From Streptomyces tropicalis (GTDB lineage: Bacteria > Actinomycetota > Actinomycetes > Streptomycetales > Streptomycetaceae), in the NCBI RefSeq assembly GCF_029269835.1, contig NZ_JARJBB010000001.1, positions 1-64,000 on the forward strand: a stretch of 64,000 nucleotides of DNA, written 5' to 3'. Position 1 is the first letter of the stretch. Each line of letters begins with the position of its first letter. Positions 12,481-22,555 of the stretch are shown here, in pieces. The notes under the pieces were generated by a model. It ran no database searches and was not told where the DNA came from. It saw only the letters and a program-made list of their open reading frames with translations. Both the position numbers and the translations under genes were made by a program.

Positions 12481-13592
12481 CGCGGCGGGTGGAGGGGCTG
12501 CTGCTGGGGCTGGCCGCCGGGGACGCCGCCGGCTGGCCCGCCGCCCGGCACCGGGCCGCCCGGATGCCCGAGTGGACCCGCCGCCTCACCCGCGAGCTGG
12601 ACACCTTCGCCGAGCAGAACGCCACGACCACGCTCCCGGTCCCCATCGCCCTGAACCAGCCCCCGGAGCCACTGCGGCTCGGCCCCTCCGACGACGCGGA
12701 ATGGGCGGCGTTCGCGGCGGAGGCCGTGCTCGGCGCCGGGGACGACCGCGCCCTCGGCGACCTCGGCCGGGAGCGCCGTACCCGGGCCGCGATCGACCTG
12801 GCCTGGAGCGCCCTGGCGGCCGAGGTCGCCGCGGCCGCCGAACGCGCCCCCGAGATCGAGTCGGCGGTGCTGCCGCTGCGCGCCCGCATCTCGGTGCGGG
12901 CCGGTCTCGGCAACCTCGCCGCCGGGCTGCGCCCGCCCGCCAGCGGGCACGACAACCCGCACTACTTCGACGACGCCGCGTGCGTGCGCGCCTGCGTGCT
13001 CGCCGTCGCCCACCCGGGCGATCCCCGGCGCGCGGCCGGGCTGGCCGAGTTCGACGCCCGCTACACCCAGGACGGCGACGGTGTGCACGGAGCCCGCGCC
13101 GTCGCCGCGGCGCTCGCCACGGCCCTGGGCGGGGCGGAGGTGGAGCACTGCGTCACCGCCGCCCTCGCCGAACTGCCCGAGGGGACCGAGATCGGCCGCA
13201 ACGCCCGGCACGCCCTGCGGCTGGCCCGGGACGCCGGCGGCGCGTTCGCCGCCGTGCCGCTGCTGGAGCACGAGATCGTCGACCACGTCTACAGCTACGG
13301 GATCGCCGCCGCCGAGACCGTGCCGGTCGCCCTCGCCCTGGCCACGGCGGCGGGCGGCCGGATCGCGGAGGCGGTGCCGGCCGCGGTGTGCCTGTCCCGG
13401 GTCGCGGACTCGGCGCCGGCCCTGGTGGGTGCCCTGACCGGCGCCCTCGGCGGCCGGGAGGCGATCCCGGCCGCGTGGCGGGCGGCCTGCCGCACCCTCC
13501 CGGGGTGTGTGCTGCCCCGCCTCACCGGCACCGACCTGGTGGAACTCGCCGAGCTCCTCGAAGCCGCGCAACCGGCGACACCGGGGGGATGA
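12477..13592 (+). CDS. Divergent ADP-ribosylglycohydrolase-family protein (ARH-2)
   Basis: 371 residues, starting at a GTG that overlaps the preceding stop by 4 nt. The N-terminus (VEGLLLGLAAGDAAGWP) is the typical ARH first helix. The first metal motif is changed to SDDAEW. The second reads RVADSAPALVGALTGALGG, where the first Asp of the usual DXDT is Val. The fold should be retained, but one metal site looks weakened, so this may be a non-catalytic or altered-specificity member. A central motif AGLGNLAAGLRPPASGHDNP matches the substrate-loop region of larger ARH homologues. Its place between two intact ARH genes suggests a shared or heteromeric function. Confidence 0.8.
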   Translation: MTRRVEGLLLGLAAGDAAGWPAARHRAARMPEWTRRLTRELDTFAEQNATTTLPVPIALNQPPEPLRLGPSDDAEWAAFAAEAVLGAGDDRALGDLGRERRTRAAIDLAWSALAAEVAAAAERAPEIESAVLPLRARISVRAGLGNLAAGLRPPASGHDNPHYFDDAACVRACVLAVAHPGDPRRAAGLAEFDARYTQDGDGVHGARAVAAALATALGGAEVEHCVTAALAELPEGTEIGRNARHALRLARDAGGAFAAVPLLEHEIVDHVYSYGIAAAETVPVALALATAAGGRIAEAVPAAVCLSRVADSAPALVGALTGALGGREAIPAAWRAACRTLPGCVLPRLTGTDLVELAELLEAAQPATPGG

Positions 13593-14776
13593 TTCGGGAC
13601 ATGACGCCCACAGGAGAGAAGTGCCGCGGCGCGAGCCTCGACGACCGGATCACCGGCGCCCTGGTCGGCGCCGCCGTCGGCGACGCCCTCGGCGGCCCGG
13701 TCGAGGGCTACTCCCCCGACCAGATCCTCGAACGCCACGGAGGCCGCGTCCACGGCGTCGTCGGCCCCTGGCACGGCGACGCCTGGCGCACCGCCCGCCC
13801 CCTCGCGCCGTACCACAAGGGTGACGGCCACGTCACCGACGACACCTTGATGACGCACGCCCTGGTCCGGGTCTACGCGCAGGTCCGCGACCACCTCGAC
13901 GCCTACGCGATCGCCGACCGGCTGGTGCCGGACATGATGACGAACCCGCGGTGGATCCCCGAACTGGAGGCCGAGGCGCTGCCGCTGCACCGGGTCTTCC
14001 TCGCCGAGAAGTGGCTGGTGACGCGGCTGCACTACGGCCACGCGGACCCGCGCGAGGCCGGCGTCGGCAACATCGTGAACTGCGGGGCCGCGATGTACAC
14101 GGCTCCGGTCGGCCTGGTCAACGCGGCGAACCCCGCGGCCGCCTACGCGGAGGCCCTCGACATCGCGGGCGCCCACCAGTCGTCGTACGGCCGGGAGGCG
14201 GCCGGTGTGCTGGCCGCCGGGGTCGCGGCCGCCTGCTCGCCGGGCGCGACCTGCGACTCGGTGGTCGCGGCGTGCCTGGCGACCGCGAAGGACGGCACCC
14301 GCACGGCGATCGAGGCGGTGTGCGAGGCGGCGGCCCGGTACACCGACTTCGAGTCGGCGCTGGCCCCGCTGCGCACGGCGGTGGCGCCGTTCGACACGGT
14401 GGGACCCGACTACCGCGCCCCCTCGCTGGGCGCCCGCCGCCCCTCGCGGCTGCACGCGATCGAGGAACTCCCCGTCGCGCTGGGGATGCTGGTGGTCGCG
14501 CGCGGCGACGGGCGGCACGCGGTCCTCGGCGCGGTGAACTACGGCCGCGACTGCGACTCCATCGCCACCATGGCCGGGGCGCTCGCCGGGGCGCTGGGCT
14601 CGCCGGTGCCGGAGGACTGGGCCAAGACGGTGGCGGAGGCGAGCCGCCTGGACCTGTGGGAGCCGGCCCGCGTGCTGGCCGGGGTGACCCGCGAGGTGTT
14701 CGCACAGGACGTGACACGGCGGCGCGCCCACGAGCGGGCGTTCGCCGGGATGGGAGGCACCGCGTGCTCCGACTGA
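13589..14776 (+). CDS. ADP-ribosylglycohydrolase-family protein (ARH-3)
   Basis: 395 residues from the ATG at 13589, which overlaps the previous stop (ATGA). An ATG at 13601 is the alternative, and neither has ideal Shine-Dalgarno spacing. Both metal motifs are intact: HVTDDTLMTHAL and NYGRDCDSIATMAGALAGALG. The segment ALGGPVEGYSPDQI is the canonical ARH N-terminal loop. It is the most typical hydrolase of the four. It is predicted to be cytoplasmic and to cleave an ADP-ribosyl or similar glycosidic bond; the substrate cannot be told from sequence. Confidence 0.87.
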   Translation: MIRDMTPTGEKCRGASLDDRITGALVGAAVGDALGGPVEGYSPDQILERHGGRVHGVVGPWHGDAWRTARPLAPYHKGDGHVTDDTLMTHALVRVYAQVRDHLDAYAIADRLVPDMMTNPRWIPELEAEALPLHRVFLAEKWLVTRLHYGHADPREAGVGNIVNCGAAMYTAPVGLVNAANPAAAYAEALDIAGAHQSSYGREAAGVLAAGVAAACSPGATCDSVVAACLATAKDGTRTAIEAVCEAAARYTDFESALAPLRTAVAPFDTVGPDYRAPSLGARRPSRLHAIEELPVALGMLVVARGDGRHAVLGAVNYGRDCDSIATMAGALAGALGSPVPEDWAKTVAEASRLDLWEPARVLAGVTREVFAQDVTRRRAHERAFAGMGGTACSD

Positions 14777-16128
14777 CCTGGGTCCAGCCGGAGGACCTCC
14801 TCGGCCACGAGTTGCGTCAGGCGCGGCACGACGGGCGCGAGCCTAAGGCGGTCGCCGCCCGGTGGGCCGCGGCGGGCGGTCCCGAGGCCCCGGACCGCGC
14901 GGGCGCCTCGCCGCAGCCGGCATCGCGCTATCTGCGGCTGCTTGCGGAGGACCTGCTGGACGAACTCGCCGGGCTGCCCAGCTCGCTGGCGGACGCCGAG
15001 CCGACGGACCTCGCCGGGATCAGGGCGCTGTGCCCGCGCTGGCCCGCCCGGCCGCAGCGCCCCGTGCCGGTGCCGCTGCCCGCGCTGGAGGCGGCCTGGC
15101 TGGGCCGGGCCGCCGGCTGCCTGCTCGGCAAGCCCGTCGAGCGGCTCCCCCTGGAAGGGATCCGCCGGCTGGCGCAGGCCACCGGCAACTGGCCGCTGTC
15201 CACCTGGTTCACGGCCCGCGGGGTGCCCGAGGACCTCGCGGCGGCGTACCCGTGGAACCGGCGTTCGGCGGCCACGTCCCTCGCCGAGAACATCGACGGC
15301 ATGCCCGCCGACGACGACCTCGACTACGCGCTGGTCAACCTGCTCCTGCTGCACCGCCACGGCCGCGCCTTCACCACCGCCGACGTGGCCCGGCTGTGGC
15401 TGGAGGAACTGCCCGCGGGCCGCACCTTCACCGCCGAACGCGTCGCCTACCGCAACCTCCTCGAAGGCGTCGAGCCCCCGCACACCGCCCGCCACCGCAA
15501 CCCGTTCCGCGAGTGGATCGGCGCGCTGATCCGCGCCGACGTGCACGGCTGGACCAACCCCGGCGACCCGGCGGCGGCCGCCGCGCAGGCCCACCGGGAC
15601 GCGGTCCTCAGCCACACCGCGAACGGGGTCTACGCGGCGATGTTCGCCGCCGCCGTCACCGCGGCGGCGGCGGGCGGCACCGACGACGTGCACGCCTGCC
15701 TGGCCACCGGCCTGACGGTCGTCCCGCCCGGCTCCCGGCTGGCCCGCGCGGTCCGCCACGGCGTGCAACTCGCCCGTACGCACCCCGACTTCGACACCGT
15801 CGTCGACGAACTGCACGCCGCCTACGGCCCGCTGTACCACTGGGTGCACGCGGTGCCCAACACCGCCCTGATCGCGGCCGCGCTCACCCACGCGGACGGC
15901 GACTTCACCGGGTCGGTCTGCCGGGCCGTGTCCGGCGGCTGGGACACCGACTCCGACGGCGCGACCGCGGGCGCCGTCGCCGGCCTCCTCGCCGGCTCCC
16001 CCGGCGCCCTGCCCGACCGGTGGACCGCCCCGCTGAAGAACCGGCTGACGACGACGGTGGGCGACTTCGACGGCACCGGCTTCGACCACCTGGCCCGTCT
16101 CACGCACCTGGAGGCGTCCCGCCCATGA
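14764..16128 (+). CDS. ADP-ribosylglycohydrolase-family protein (ARH-4)
   Basis: 454 residues from a GTG at 14764 with GGGAGG upstream, overlapping ARH-3 by 13 nt. About 110 N-terminal residues (LTWVQPEDLLGHELRQ onward) precede the ARH domain, which starts at LGRAAGCLLGKPVE. Metal motifs are ADDDLDYAL and GGWDTDSDGATAGAVAGLLAG, the second being the D-T-D-S-D type. This larger architecture resembles ARH homologues found in sugar and nucleoside catabolic clusters. The stop overlaps the ATG of a 14-codon mini-ORF leading into the CoA-transferase gene. Confidence 0.85.
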   Translation: MLRLTWVQPEDLLGHELRQARHDGREPKAVAARWAAAGGPEAPDRAGASPQPASRYLRLLAEDLLDELAGLPSSLADAEPTDLAGIRALCPRWPARPQRPVPVPLPALEAAWLGRAAGCLLGKPVERLPLEGIRRLAQATGNWPLSTWFTARGVPEDLAAAYPWNRRSAATSLAENIDGMPADDDLDYALVNLLLLHRHGRAFTTADVARLWLEELPAGRTFTAERVAYRNLLEGVEPPHTARHRNPFREWIGALIRADVHGWTNPGDPAAAAAQAHRDAVLSHTANGVYAAMFAAAVTAAAAGGTDDVHACLATGLTVVPPGSRLARAVRHGVQLARTHPDFDTVVDELHAAYGPLYHWVHAVPNTALIAAALTHADGDFTGSVCRAVSGGWDTDSDGATAGAVAGLLAGSPGALPDRWTAPLKNRLTTTVGDFDGTGFDHLARLTHLEASRP

Positions 16129-16169
16129 CCGACGTCGCCCGGCCCGGCCGCCCCCGGCCCGCCTCATGA
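16125..16169 (+). CDS. 14-codon coupling mini-ORF
   Basis: ATG at 16125 overlaps the ARH-4 stop (ATGA), and its own TGA at 16167 overlaps the ATG of the CoA-transferase (ATGA). The peptide is MTDVARPGRPRPAS. It has no recognisable function and probably serves to carry terminating ribosomes to the next start. It could be accidental. Confidence 0.35.
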   Translation: MTDVARPGRPRPAS

Positions 16170-17383
16170 GCACGCCCCGCGCCGGCGGCGCCGAGCCGCC
16201 CGCCCCGCTCGCCGGGCTGCGCGTCCTCGATCTCGCCACCCTGTTCGCCGGGCCGATCGCCGCCACCATGCTCGGCGACTTCGGCGCCGAGGTGATCAAG
16301 GTCGAGCACCCGGCCAAGCCCGACCCGGCCCGCGGCCACGGCCCGGCCAAGAACGGCGTCGGGCTGTGGTGGAAGCTCCTCGGCCGCAACAAGCGCACCA
16401 TCACCCTTGACCTGTCGCGGCCCGGCGGCCGCTCCACCCTGCTGCGGCTGGCCGAGGGCGCGGACGTGATCGTCGAGAACTTCCGCCCCGGCACCCTGGA
16501 GCGGTGGGACCTCGGCTGGCCGGAGCTGTCGGCGGTCAACCCGCGCCTGGTCCTCGCCCGGGTCACCGGCTTCGGCCAGTACGGGCCGTACGCGCGCCGC
16601 CCCGGCTTCGGCACCCTCGCCGAGGCGATGAGCGGCTTCGCCGCGATCACCGGGGAGCCGGACACCCCGCCGATGCTGCCGCCGTTCGGCCTGGCCGACT
16701 CCATCGCCGGACTCGCCACGGCGTACGCGGTGATGACCGCGCTGGCGGCCCGGGAGCGCACCGGGGCGGGCCAGGTCGTCGACCTGGCGATCATCGAGCC
16801 GATCCTGACCGTGCTGGGGCCCCAGCCGACCTGGTACGACCAGCTCGGCTACGTCCAGCCGCGGACCGGCAACCGCACCCAGAACAACGCGCCCCGCAAC
16901 ACCTACCGCACGGCCGACGGCACCTGGGTCGCCGTCTCCACGTCGGCGCAGTCGGTGGCGGAGCGCGTGCTGCGGCTGGTCGGCCGGCCCGAGCTGGTCG
17001 ACGAGCCGTGGTTCGGCACCGGCGGGGGCCGGGCCGCGCACGCCGACGTCCTGGACGAGGCGGTCGGCGGCTGGATCGCCCGGCACTCCCGCGCCGACGT
17101 GCTGGCCGCCTTCGAGAAGGCGGAGGCGGCCGTCGCCCCGATCCAGGACGTGCGGGACGTGATGGACGACCCGCAGTACCGGGCGCTCGGCACCATCACC
17201 GCGCTCGACGACCCGGAGCTGGGTCCGCTGCGGATGCAGAACGTGCTGTTCCGGCTGTCCGCGACGCCCGGCGCGATCCGCTGGGCGGGCCGCCCGCACG
17301 GCGCCGACACCGACGCGGTGCTGACCGAGCTGGGACTGACCCCCGGGGAGCTGGCCGCGCTGCGCGCGGAGGGCGCCCTGTGA
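16166..17383 (+). CDS. Family III CoA-transferase (CaiB/BaiF)
   Basis: 405 residues, normal family length. The N-terminal motif LRVLDLATLFAGP and GDFGAEVIKVEHP are the signature start of CaiB/BaiF enzymes. NKRTITLDLSRPGGR, ENFRPGTLERW and GFGQYGPY follow, and an Asp in the GEPDTPP region is near the expected catalytic position. These enzymes move CoA from an acyl-CoA donor to a carboxylic acid acceptor through an aspartyl-CoA intermediate. The acceptor cannot be named. Coupling by GTGA overlap to a CitE/HpcH-type lyase suggests activation of a hydroxy- or branched dicarboxylic acid before cleavage. Cytoplasmic. Confidence 0.9.
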   Translation: MSTPRAGGAEPPAPLAGLRVLDLATLFAGPIAATMLGDFGAEVIKVEHPAKPDPARGHGPAKNGVGLWWKLLGRNKRTITLDLSRPGGRSTLLRLAEGADVIVENFRPGTLERWDLGWPELSAVNPRLVLARVTGFGQYGPYARRPGFGTLAEAMSGFAAITGEPDTPPMLPPFGLADSIAGLATAYAVMTALAARERTGAGQVVDLAIIEPILTVLGPQPTWYDQLGYVQPRTGNRTQNNAPRNTYRTADGTWVAVSTSAQSVAERVLRLVGRPELVDEPWFGTGGGRAAHADVLDEAVGGWIARHSRADVLAAFEKAEAAVAPIQDVRDVMDDPQYRALGTITALDDPELGPLRMQNVLFRLSATPGAIRWAGRPHGADTDAVLTELGLTPGELAALRAEGAL

Positions 17384-18294
17384 CGGCCGCGCCCTTCCCG
17401 CTGACCTGGCTGTACGCGCCGGGCGACCGTCCGCACGTGGTCGTCAAGGCGCTGTCCTCGGGCGCGGACGTGGTGGTCGTCGACCTGGAGGACGCGGTCG
17501 CCCCGGACCGCAAGGAGTACGCGCGCGCGGCCACCGCCGAACTGCTCGCCGAGCGTCAGCCGGTCCCCGTGCACGTCCGCGTCAACGCCGTCGACGGGCC
17601 GCTCGCGGCCGCCGATCTCGCGGCGGTCGTGCCGCAGCCGGGACTGGCCGGGCTGCGGCTGCCGAAGGTGACGTCGGCCGCACAGGTGCTGCGCATCGCC
17701 CGGCGCACCCGCCCGGCGGGCCCGGTGCCGCCGGGCGGCTGCGCGGGGCCGCCGCTGTACGCCCTGCTGGAGACGGCGCTGGCCATCGAGCACGCCTACG
17801 CCATCGCCGCCGCGCACCCGGCCCTGCGGGGCGTGTCGATCGGCGAGTCCGACCTGCGGGCGGACCTGGGCGTCCGGGCCGACGCGGGGCTCGACTGGGC
17901 GCGCGCCCGGGTCGTGGTCGCGGCGCGGGCGGCGGGACTGGCTCCGCCGGCCCAGTCCGTGCATCCCGACATCCGGGACCTGGAGGGGCTGGCCGCCTCC
18001 TGCGCGCACGGCCGCACTCTGGGCTTCCTCGGCCGGGCCGCGATCCACCCCCGGCAGCTGCCGATCATCGAGCGGGCCTACCTGCCGACCGACCGGGAGC
18101 TGGAGGAAGCCGAGACGGTGGTGAAGGCGGCCACCATGGAACAGGGCGCCCAGGCCCTGCCGGACGGCCGGTTCGTGGACGCCGCGGTCGTGGCGGCGGC
18201 CCGGCGCACCCTGAGCCTGGCGCGGCGCCACCGCTCCGTCCCCCGGGTCCATGGAGAGTGCGTGCCCGGCGCCGCGGGGCAGACGGGGATGTGA
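17380..18294 (+). CDS. HpcH/HpaI aldolase / CitE-type acyl-CoA lyase
   Basis: 304 residues from a GTG overlapping the CoA-transferase stop by 4 nt. VVVDLEDAVAPDRK carries the family's DLEDAV motif, followed by an Arg in HVRVNAVDG, a catalytic-type Glu in LLETALAI, and the metal-ligand Asp in SIGESDLRADLG. GRAAIHPRQL is the C-terminal signature. CitE-like enzymes cleave citramalyl-, malyl- or methylmalyl-CoA thioesters, or hydrolyse them. Paired with the upstream CoA-transferase it forms a plausible two-step organic-acid catabolic unit. It ends the six-gene operon just before a strong stem-loop. Confidence 0.88.
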   Translation: MTAAPFPLTWLYAPGDRPHVVVKALSSGADVVVVDLEDAVAPDRKEYARAATAELLAERQPVPVHVRVNAVDGPLAAADLAAVVPQPGLAGLRLPKVTSAAQVLRIARRTRPAGPVPPGGCAGPPLYALLETALAIEHAYAIAAAHPALRGVSIGESDLRADLGVRADAGLDWARARVVVAARAAGLAPPAQSVHPDIRDLEGLAASCAHGRTLGFLGRAAIHPRQLPIIERAYLPTDRELEEAETVVKAATMEQGAQALPDGRFVDAAVVAAARRTLSLARRHRSVPRVHGECVPGAAGQTGM

Positions 18295-18333
18295 CGACAC
18301 GCCCTGGCGGCGGGCGGCCGGGCCCCCGGGATG

Positions 18334-18371
18334 CGACGAGGGCGCCCGGAGTGCTCCGGGCGCCCTCGTCG
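18334..18371. terminator. 18-bp perfect hairpin between convergent genes
   Basis: Arms 18334-18351 and 18354-18371 (starting CGACGAGGGCGCCC) are perfectly complementary with a 2-nt centre. It sits between the CitE-like gene (plus) and lgt (minus), so it can act as a bidirectional terminator. Confidence 0.8.
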
Positions 18372-18396
18372 GCCGTGGCGGGGCGCGGCCCCGCCG

Positions 18397-19401
18397 TCAG
18401 CTCTTCTTCGCCGACTCGGCGCCGTCCTTCACGGCGTCCGGCCGGTCCCCGCCGGACGGGCCGTCCCGGTCGGCGGTGCCGGACGCGCCCTCGGCCGTGC
18501 CGTGCTCCGCGGTGCCGTCCTGCGGGGCGTCCTGGGCCTCCGCGTCCGTGCCCTCGCCCTCGCCGGCCTCGGCGCGGGCGGCGACGGCCGCCGGTTCCAC
18601 CACGGCCTCCCGGCCGGGACGCCTGCGGGCGGACACCACGATGTACGTCACGGCGAGCAGGAAGACGATCAGCGCGGTCCAGTCGTTGAGCCGCAGGCCG
18701 AGGATGTGGTGGGCGTCGTCGACGCGCATGTACTCGATCCAGCCGCGGCCCACGCAGTACGCGGCGACGTACAGCGCGAACGCCCGGCCGTGGCCCAGGC
18801 GGAAGCGGCGGTCGGCCCAGATGACCAGGAACCCGACCCCGACGCACCACAGGGACTCGTAGAGGAACGTCGGGTGGTAGTACCCGGGGATGCGGCCGTC
18901 GGCCGACGAGGTGATGTGCAGCGCCCACGGAACGTGCGTCTCCCGGCCGTACAGCTCCTGGTTGAACCAGTTGCCCCAGCGGCCGATCGCCTGGGCGAAG
19001 GCGATGCCCGGGGCGACCGCGTCGGCGTAGGCGGGCAGCGGGATGCCCCGGCGGCGGGCGCCGATCCACGCGCCGACCGCGCCGAGCGCGACCGCGCCCC
19101 AGATGCCGAGGCCGCCCTCCCACACCTTGAACGCGTCGACCCAGTCGCGGCCCTTGCTGAAGTACAGCTCGTAGTCCGTGATCACGTGGTAGAGGCGACC
19201 GCCGACCAGGCCGAACGGCACGGCCCACACCGCGATGTCGGCCACCGTGCCGGACAGCCCGCCGCGGGCGATCCAGCGCCTGTTGCCGAGCCAGACGGCG
19301 ACGAAGACGCCGATGATGATGCAGAACGCGTAGCCGCGCAACGGGATCGGGCCGAGGTACAGCACACCGCGCGACGGGCTGGGAATGTAGGCAAGTTCCA
19401 T
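18397..19401 (-). CDS. lgt: Prolipoprotein diacylglyceryl transferase
   Basis: 334 residues from the ATG at 19401 (MELAYIPSPSRG). Seven hydrophobic segments are present. The Lgt signature lies in RWGNWFNQELYGRET, with VGGRLYHVITDYELY before it. It transfers diacylglycerol from phosphatidylglycerol to the lipobox Cys of lipoprotein precursors in the membrane. A roughly 75-residue C-terminal tail rich in Glu, Ala, Gly and Asp (AEAGEGEGTDAEAQ) extends beyond the last membrane segment; such tails are common in Streptomyces Lgt. There is no clear Shine-Dalgarno; TAGCGT 10 nt before the ATG may be a -10, so it may be leaderless. LspA, the next enzyme of the pathway, is at 61320. Confidence 0.93.
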   Translation of the reverse strand: MELAYIPSPSRGVLYLGPIPLRGYAFCIIIGVFVAVWLGNRRWIARGGLSGTVADIAVWAVPFGLVGGRLYHVITDYELYFSKGRDWVDAFKVWEGGLGIWGAVALGAVGAWIGARRRGIPLPAYADAVAPGIAFAQAIGRWGNWFNQELYGRETHVPWALHITSSADGRIPGYYHPTFLYESLWCVGVGFLVIWADRRFRLGHGRAFALYVAAYCVGRGWIEYMRVDDAHHILGLRLNDWTALIVFLLAVTYIVVSARRRPGREAVVEPAAVAARAEAGEGEGTDAEAQDAPQDGTAEHGTAEGASGTADRDGPSGGDRPDAVKDGAESAKKS

Positions 19402-19503
19402 GGCAAGGTCGACGCTACCGCAGCCGGGCCGGGCCCACGTCGGGCGGCCCGGCAACGGCTGCGTAACGGGCCGGGCGCACCGGGCGGTCGCCGCCCGGTG
19501 CGT

Positions 19504-20274
19504 TCATCGCTGGGCGGCCTCCACCATCTGCTTCAGCTTGGCCGGGGTCATCGTCCGGTCCTGGAGGATGTTCTTGCCGTTCAGCAGGACGGTGGGGGTG
19601 CCGGTGAAGCCGCCGGCCTGGAACGCCTGGTGCGACTTGTCGACCCAGGCGTCGTGCGTGCCCTTGGTGACGCAGGCGCGGAACGCCGGGGTGTCCAGGC
19701 CGTCCACCTTGCCGGCGAGGGCGATCAGCTTGTCGTTGTCCGCGAAGGCGTCGTCGGTCTCCTTCGGCTGGTTCTCGTAGAGCACGTCGTGGAAGGCGCG
19801 GAACGTGCCGGCGTCCTGGGCGCAGGCGGCCGCGTTCGCCGCGTGCAGGGAGCCGGTGCCGCCGAGATTGCCGTCGATGAGGCGGGCCAGGTGGTACTCC
19901 ACCCGCAGCTTGCCGGAGTCGGTGAGCTGGTGGAGTGTCGGCCGGTACACCGTCTCGAAGACCTGGCAGGCAGGGCAGCGGAAGTCCTCCCACACGGTGA
20001 GCGTCGTTCCGGCGCCGTCCTTGCCGACCGGGATCGCGAGGGCGTCCTTGCCCTGCGCCCCGGAGGGTGCGACGACCGGGCCGGACCCGGTGCTCTTGTG
20101 CTTGCCGGAATTCGCCGCGACCACTCCGATCACCGTCGCCAGGCCCAGGACGCCGACCACGGCGGCTCCCACGACCAGCGCACGACGTCGCTTGTCCGCG
20201 GACTTCTGCTTCTGTCGCTCGGCCGCCAGCCGGTCCCGGGCGGCGTGCTTCGACTCATGGTTCTTCTCGCTCAC
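19504..20274 (-). CDS. Membrane-anchored DsbA-like thiol oxidoreductase
   Basis: 256 residues from the GTG at 20274 (VSEKNHESK). A basic N-terminus (about 35 residues) is followed by one membrane segment (ALVVGAAVVGVLGLATVIGVVAA), then an extracytoplasmic thioredoxin-fold domain of the DsbA/DSBA-like type with the redox motif CPAC in EDFRCPACQVFE. GGFTGTPTVLLNG holds the conserved cis-Pro loop. It would catalyse disulfide formation or isomerisation in secreted proteins. Two further Cys (AACAQD, RACVTKG) may form a structural disulfide. The Shine-Dalgarno-like GGGGG lies very close to the GTG, so the start is not certain. A second such protein is encoded at 51576. Confidence 0.88.
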   Translation of the reverse strand: MSEKNHESKHAARDRLAAERQKQKSADKRRRALVVGAAVVGVLGLATVIGVVAANSGKHKSTGSGPVVAPSGAQGKDALAIPVGKDGAGTTLTVWEDFRCPACQVFETVYRPTLHQLTDSGKLRVEYHLARLIDGNLGGTGSLHAANAAACAQDAGTFRAFHDVLYENQPKETDDAFADNDKLIALAGKVDGLDTPAFRACVTKGTHDAWVDKSHQAFQAGGFTGTPTVLLNGKNILQDRTMTPAKLKQMVEAAQR

Positions 20275-20288
20275 ACCCCCGAAAACGA

Positions 20289-20317
20289 ACCGGGGAGGCG
20301 CGTTGCGCCTCCCCGGT
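20289..20317 (-). terminator. Rho-independent terminator of trpCMBA
   Basis: Perfect 13-bp stem (ACCGGGGAGGCGC/GCGCCTCCCCGGT) with a 3-nt loop. On the minus strand it is followed by TCGTTTTC, a short U-tract. It lies 58 nt after the trpA stop. Confidence 0.88.
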
Positions 20318-20374
20318 CCCAGGTCCACCCGTTCGGATGACCGGTCCCGCCGGTCCCGCCGCCCGGGCCGGGCG

Positions 20375-21189
20375 CTACGCCTGCCCGCGCACGCCCCGGG
20401 CCAGGTCGGCCGCGAGCGCGCGGACCTCCGCCACGCCGGTCGCCGCGTCGGGGGCGTCGAGCATGCGCTTGACGAAGGCGGAGCCGACGATCACGCCGTC
20501 GGCGAAGCCGGCGACCTCGGCGGCCTGAGCCGGGTCGGAGACGCCGAGCCCGACGCAGACCGGCAGGCCGGTGCCGGTGTCGCGGGTCCGCCGCACCAGG
20601 TCCCGGGCCTGCGCGCCCACCGACGCGCGCGTGCCGGTGACCCCCATCAGCGAGGCCGCGTAGACGAAGCCGGAGCCCGCGGCGGTGATCTCCGCGAGCC
20701 GCTCGTCCCTGCTGCTGGGCGCCACGACGAAGACCGTGGCCAGCCCGTGCTTCTCGGCGTGCTCCCGCCACAGGGCGGACTCCTGGACCGGGAGGTCCGG
20801 CAGGATGCAGCCGGCCCCGCCCGCCTCGGCGAGCTCGGCGGTGAAGCGCTCGACGCCGTAGCGGTCGATCGGGTTCCAGTACGTCATGACCAGGACCGGC
20901 TTGCCGGTGGCCGCGTGCGCCTCGCGGACGGTGCGCAGCACGTCGGCGATGCGGACGCCGCCGCGCAGGGCGATGTCGTCGGCGGTCTGGATGACGGGGC
21001 CGTCGAGGACCGGGTCGCTGTGCGGCAGGCCGACCTCGACGACGTCGGCGCCGCCGTCGAAGGCGGCCTTGACCGCCTCGATGCCGCCGTCCACGGTGGG
21101 GAACCCGGCGGGCAGGTACGCGATGAGCGCGGAGCGCCCCTCCGCCCTCGCGGCGGCCAGGGTGTCCGTCAGCAGCTGGATGGTGCCGC

Positions 21190-21193
<4 letters not shown>
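20375..21193 (-). CDS. trpA: Tryptophan synthase alpha subunit
   Basis: 272 residues. AYLPAGFP is the family start motif. The catalytic Glu lies in [11 protein letters not shown] and the catalytic Asp just after it in [14 protein letters not shown] and the phosphate-binding GLGVSD are present. It cleaves indole-3-glycerol phosphate to indole and glyceraldehyde-3-phosphate, passing indole to TrpB through a tunnel. Its GTG overlaps the trpB stop by 4 nt (GTGA), so the two subunits are coupled. It is the last gene before the terminator. Confidence 0.97.
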
Positions 21194-22476
<1,283 letters not shown>

Positions 22477-22555
22477 GCGGAAACCTCACGGTGAGTGCGT
22501 GGAGAAGACACTGGATCGCCGTGGGGGGCGGGGAGTCGTCGGCCGGCTGCGGCCG

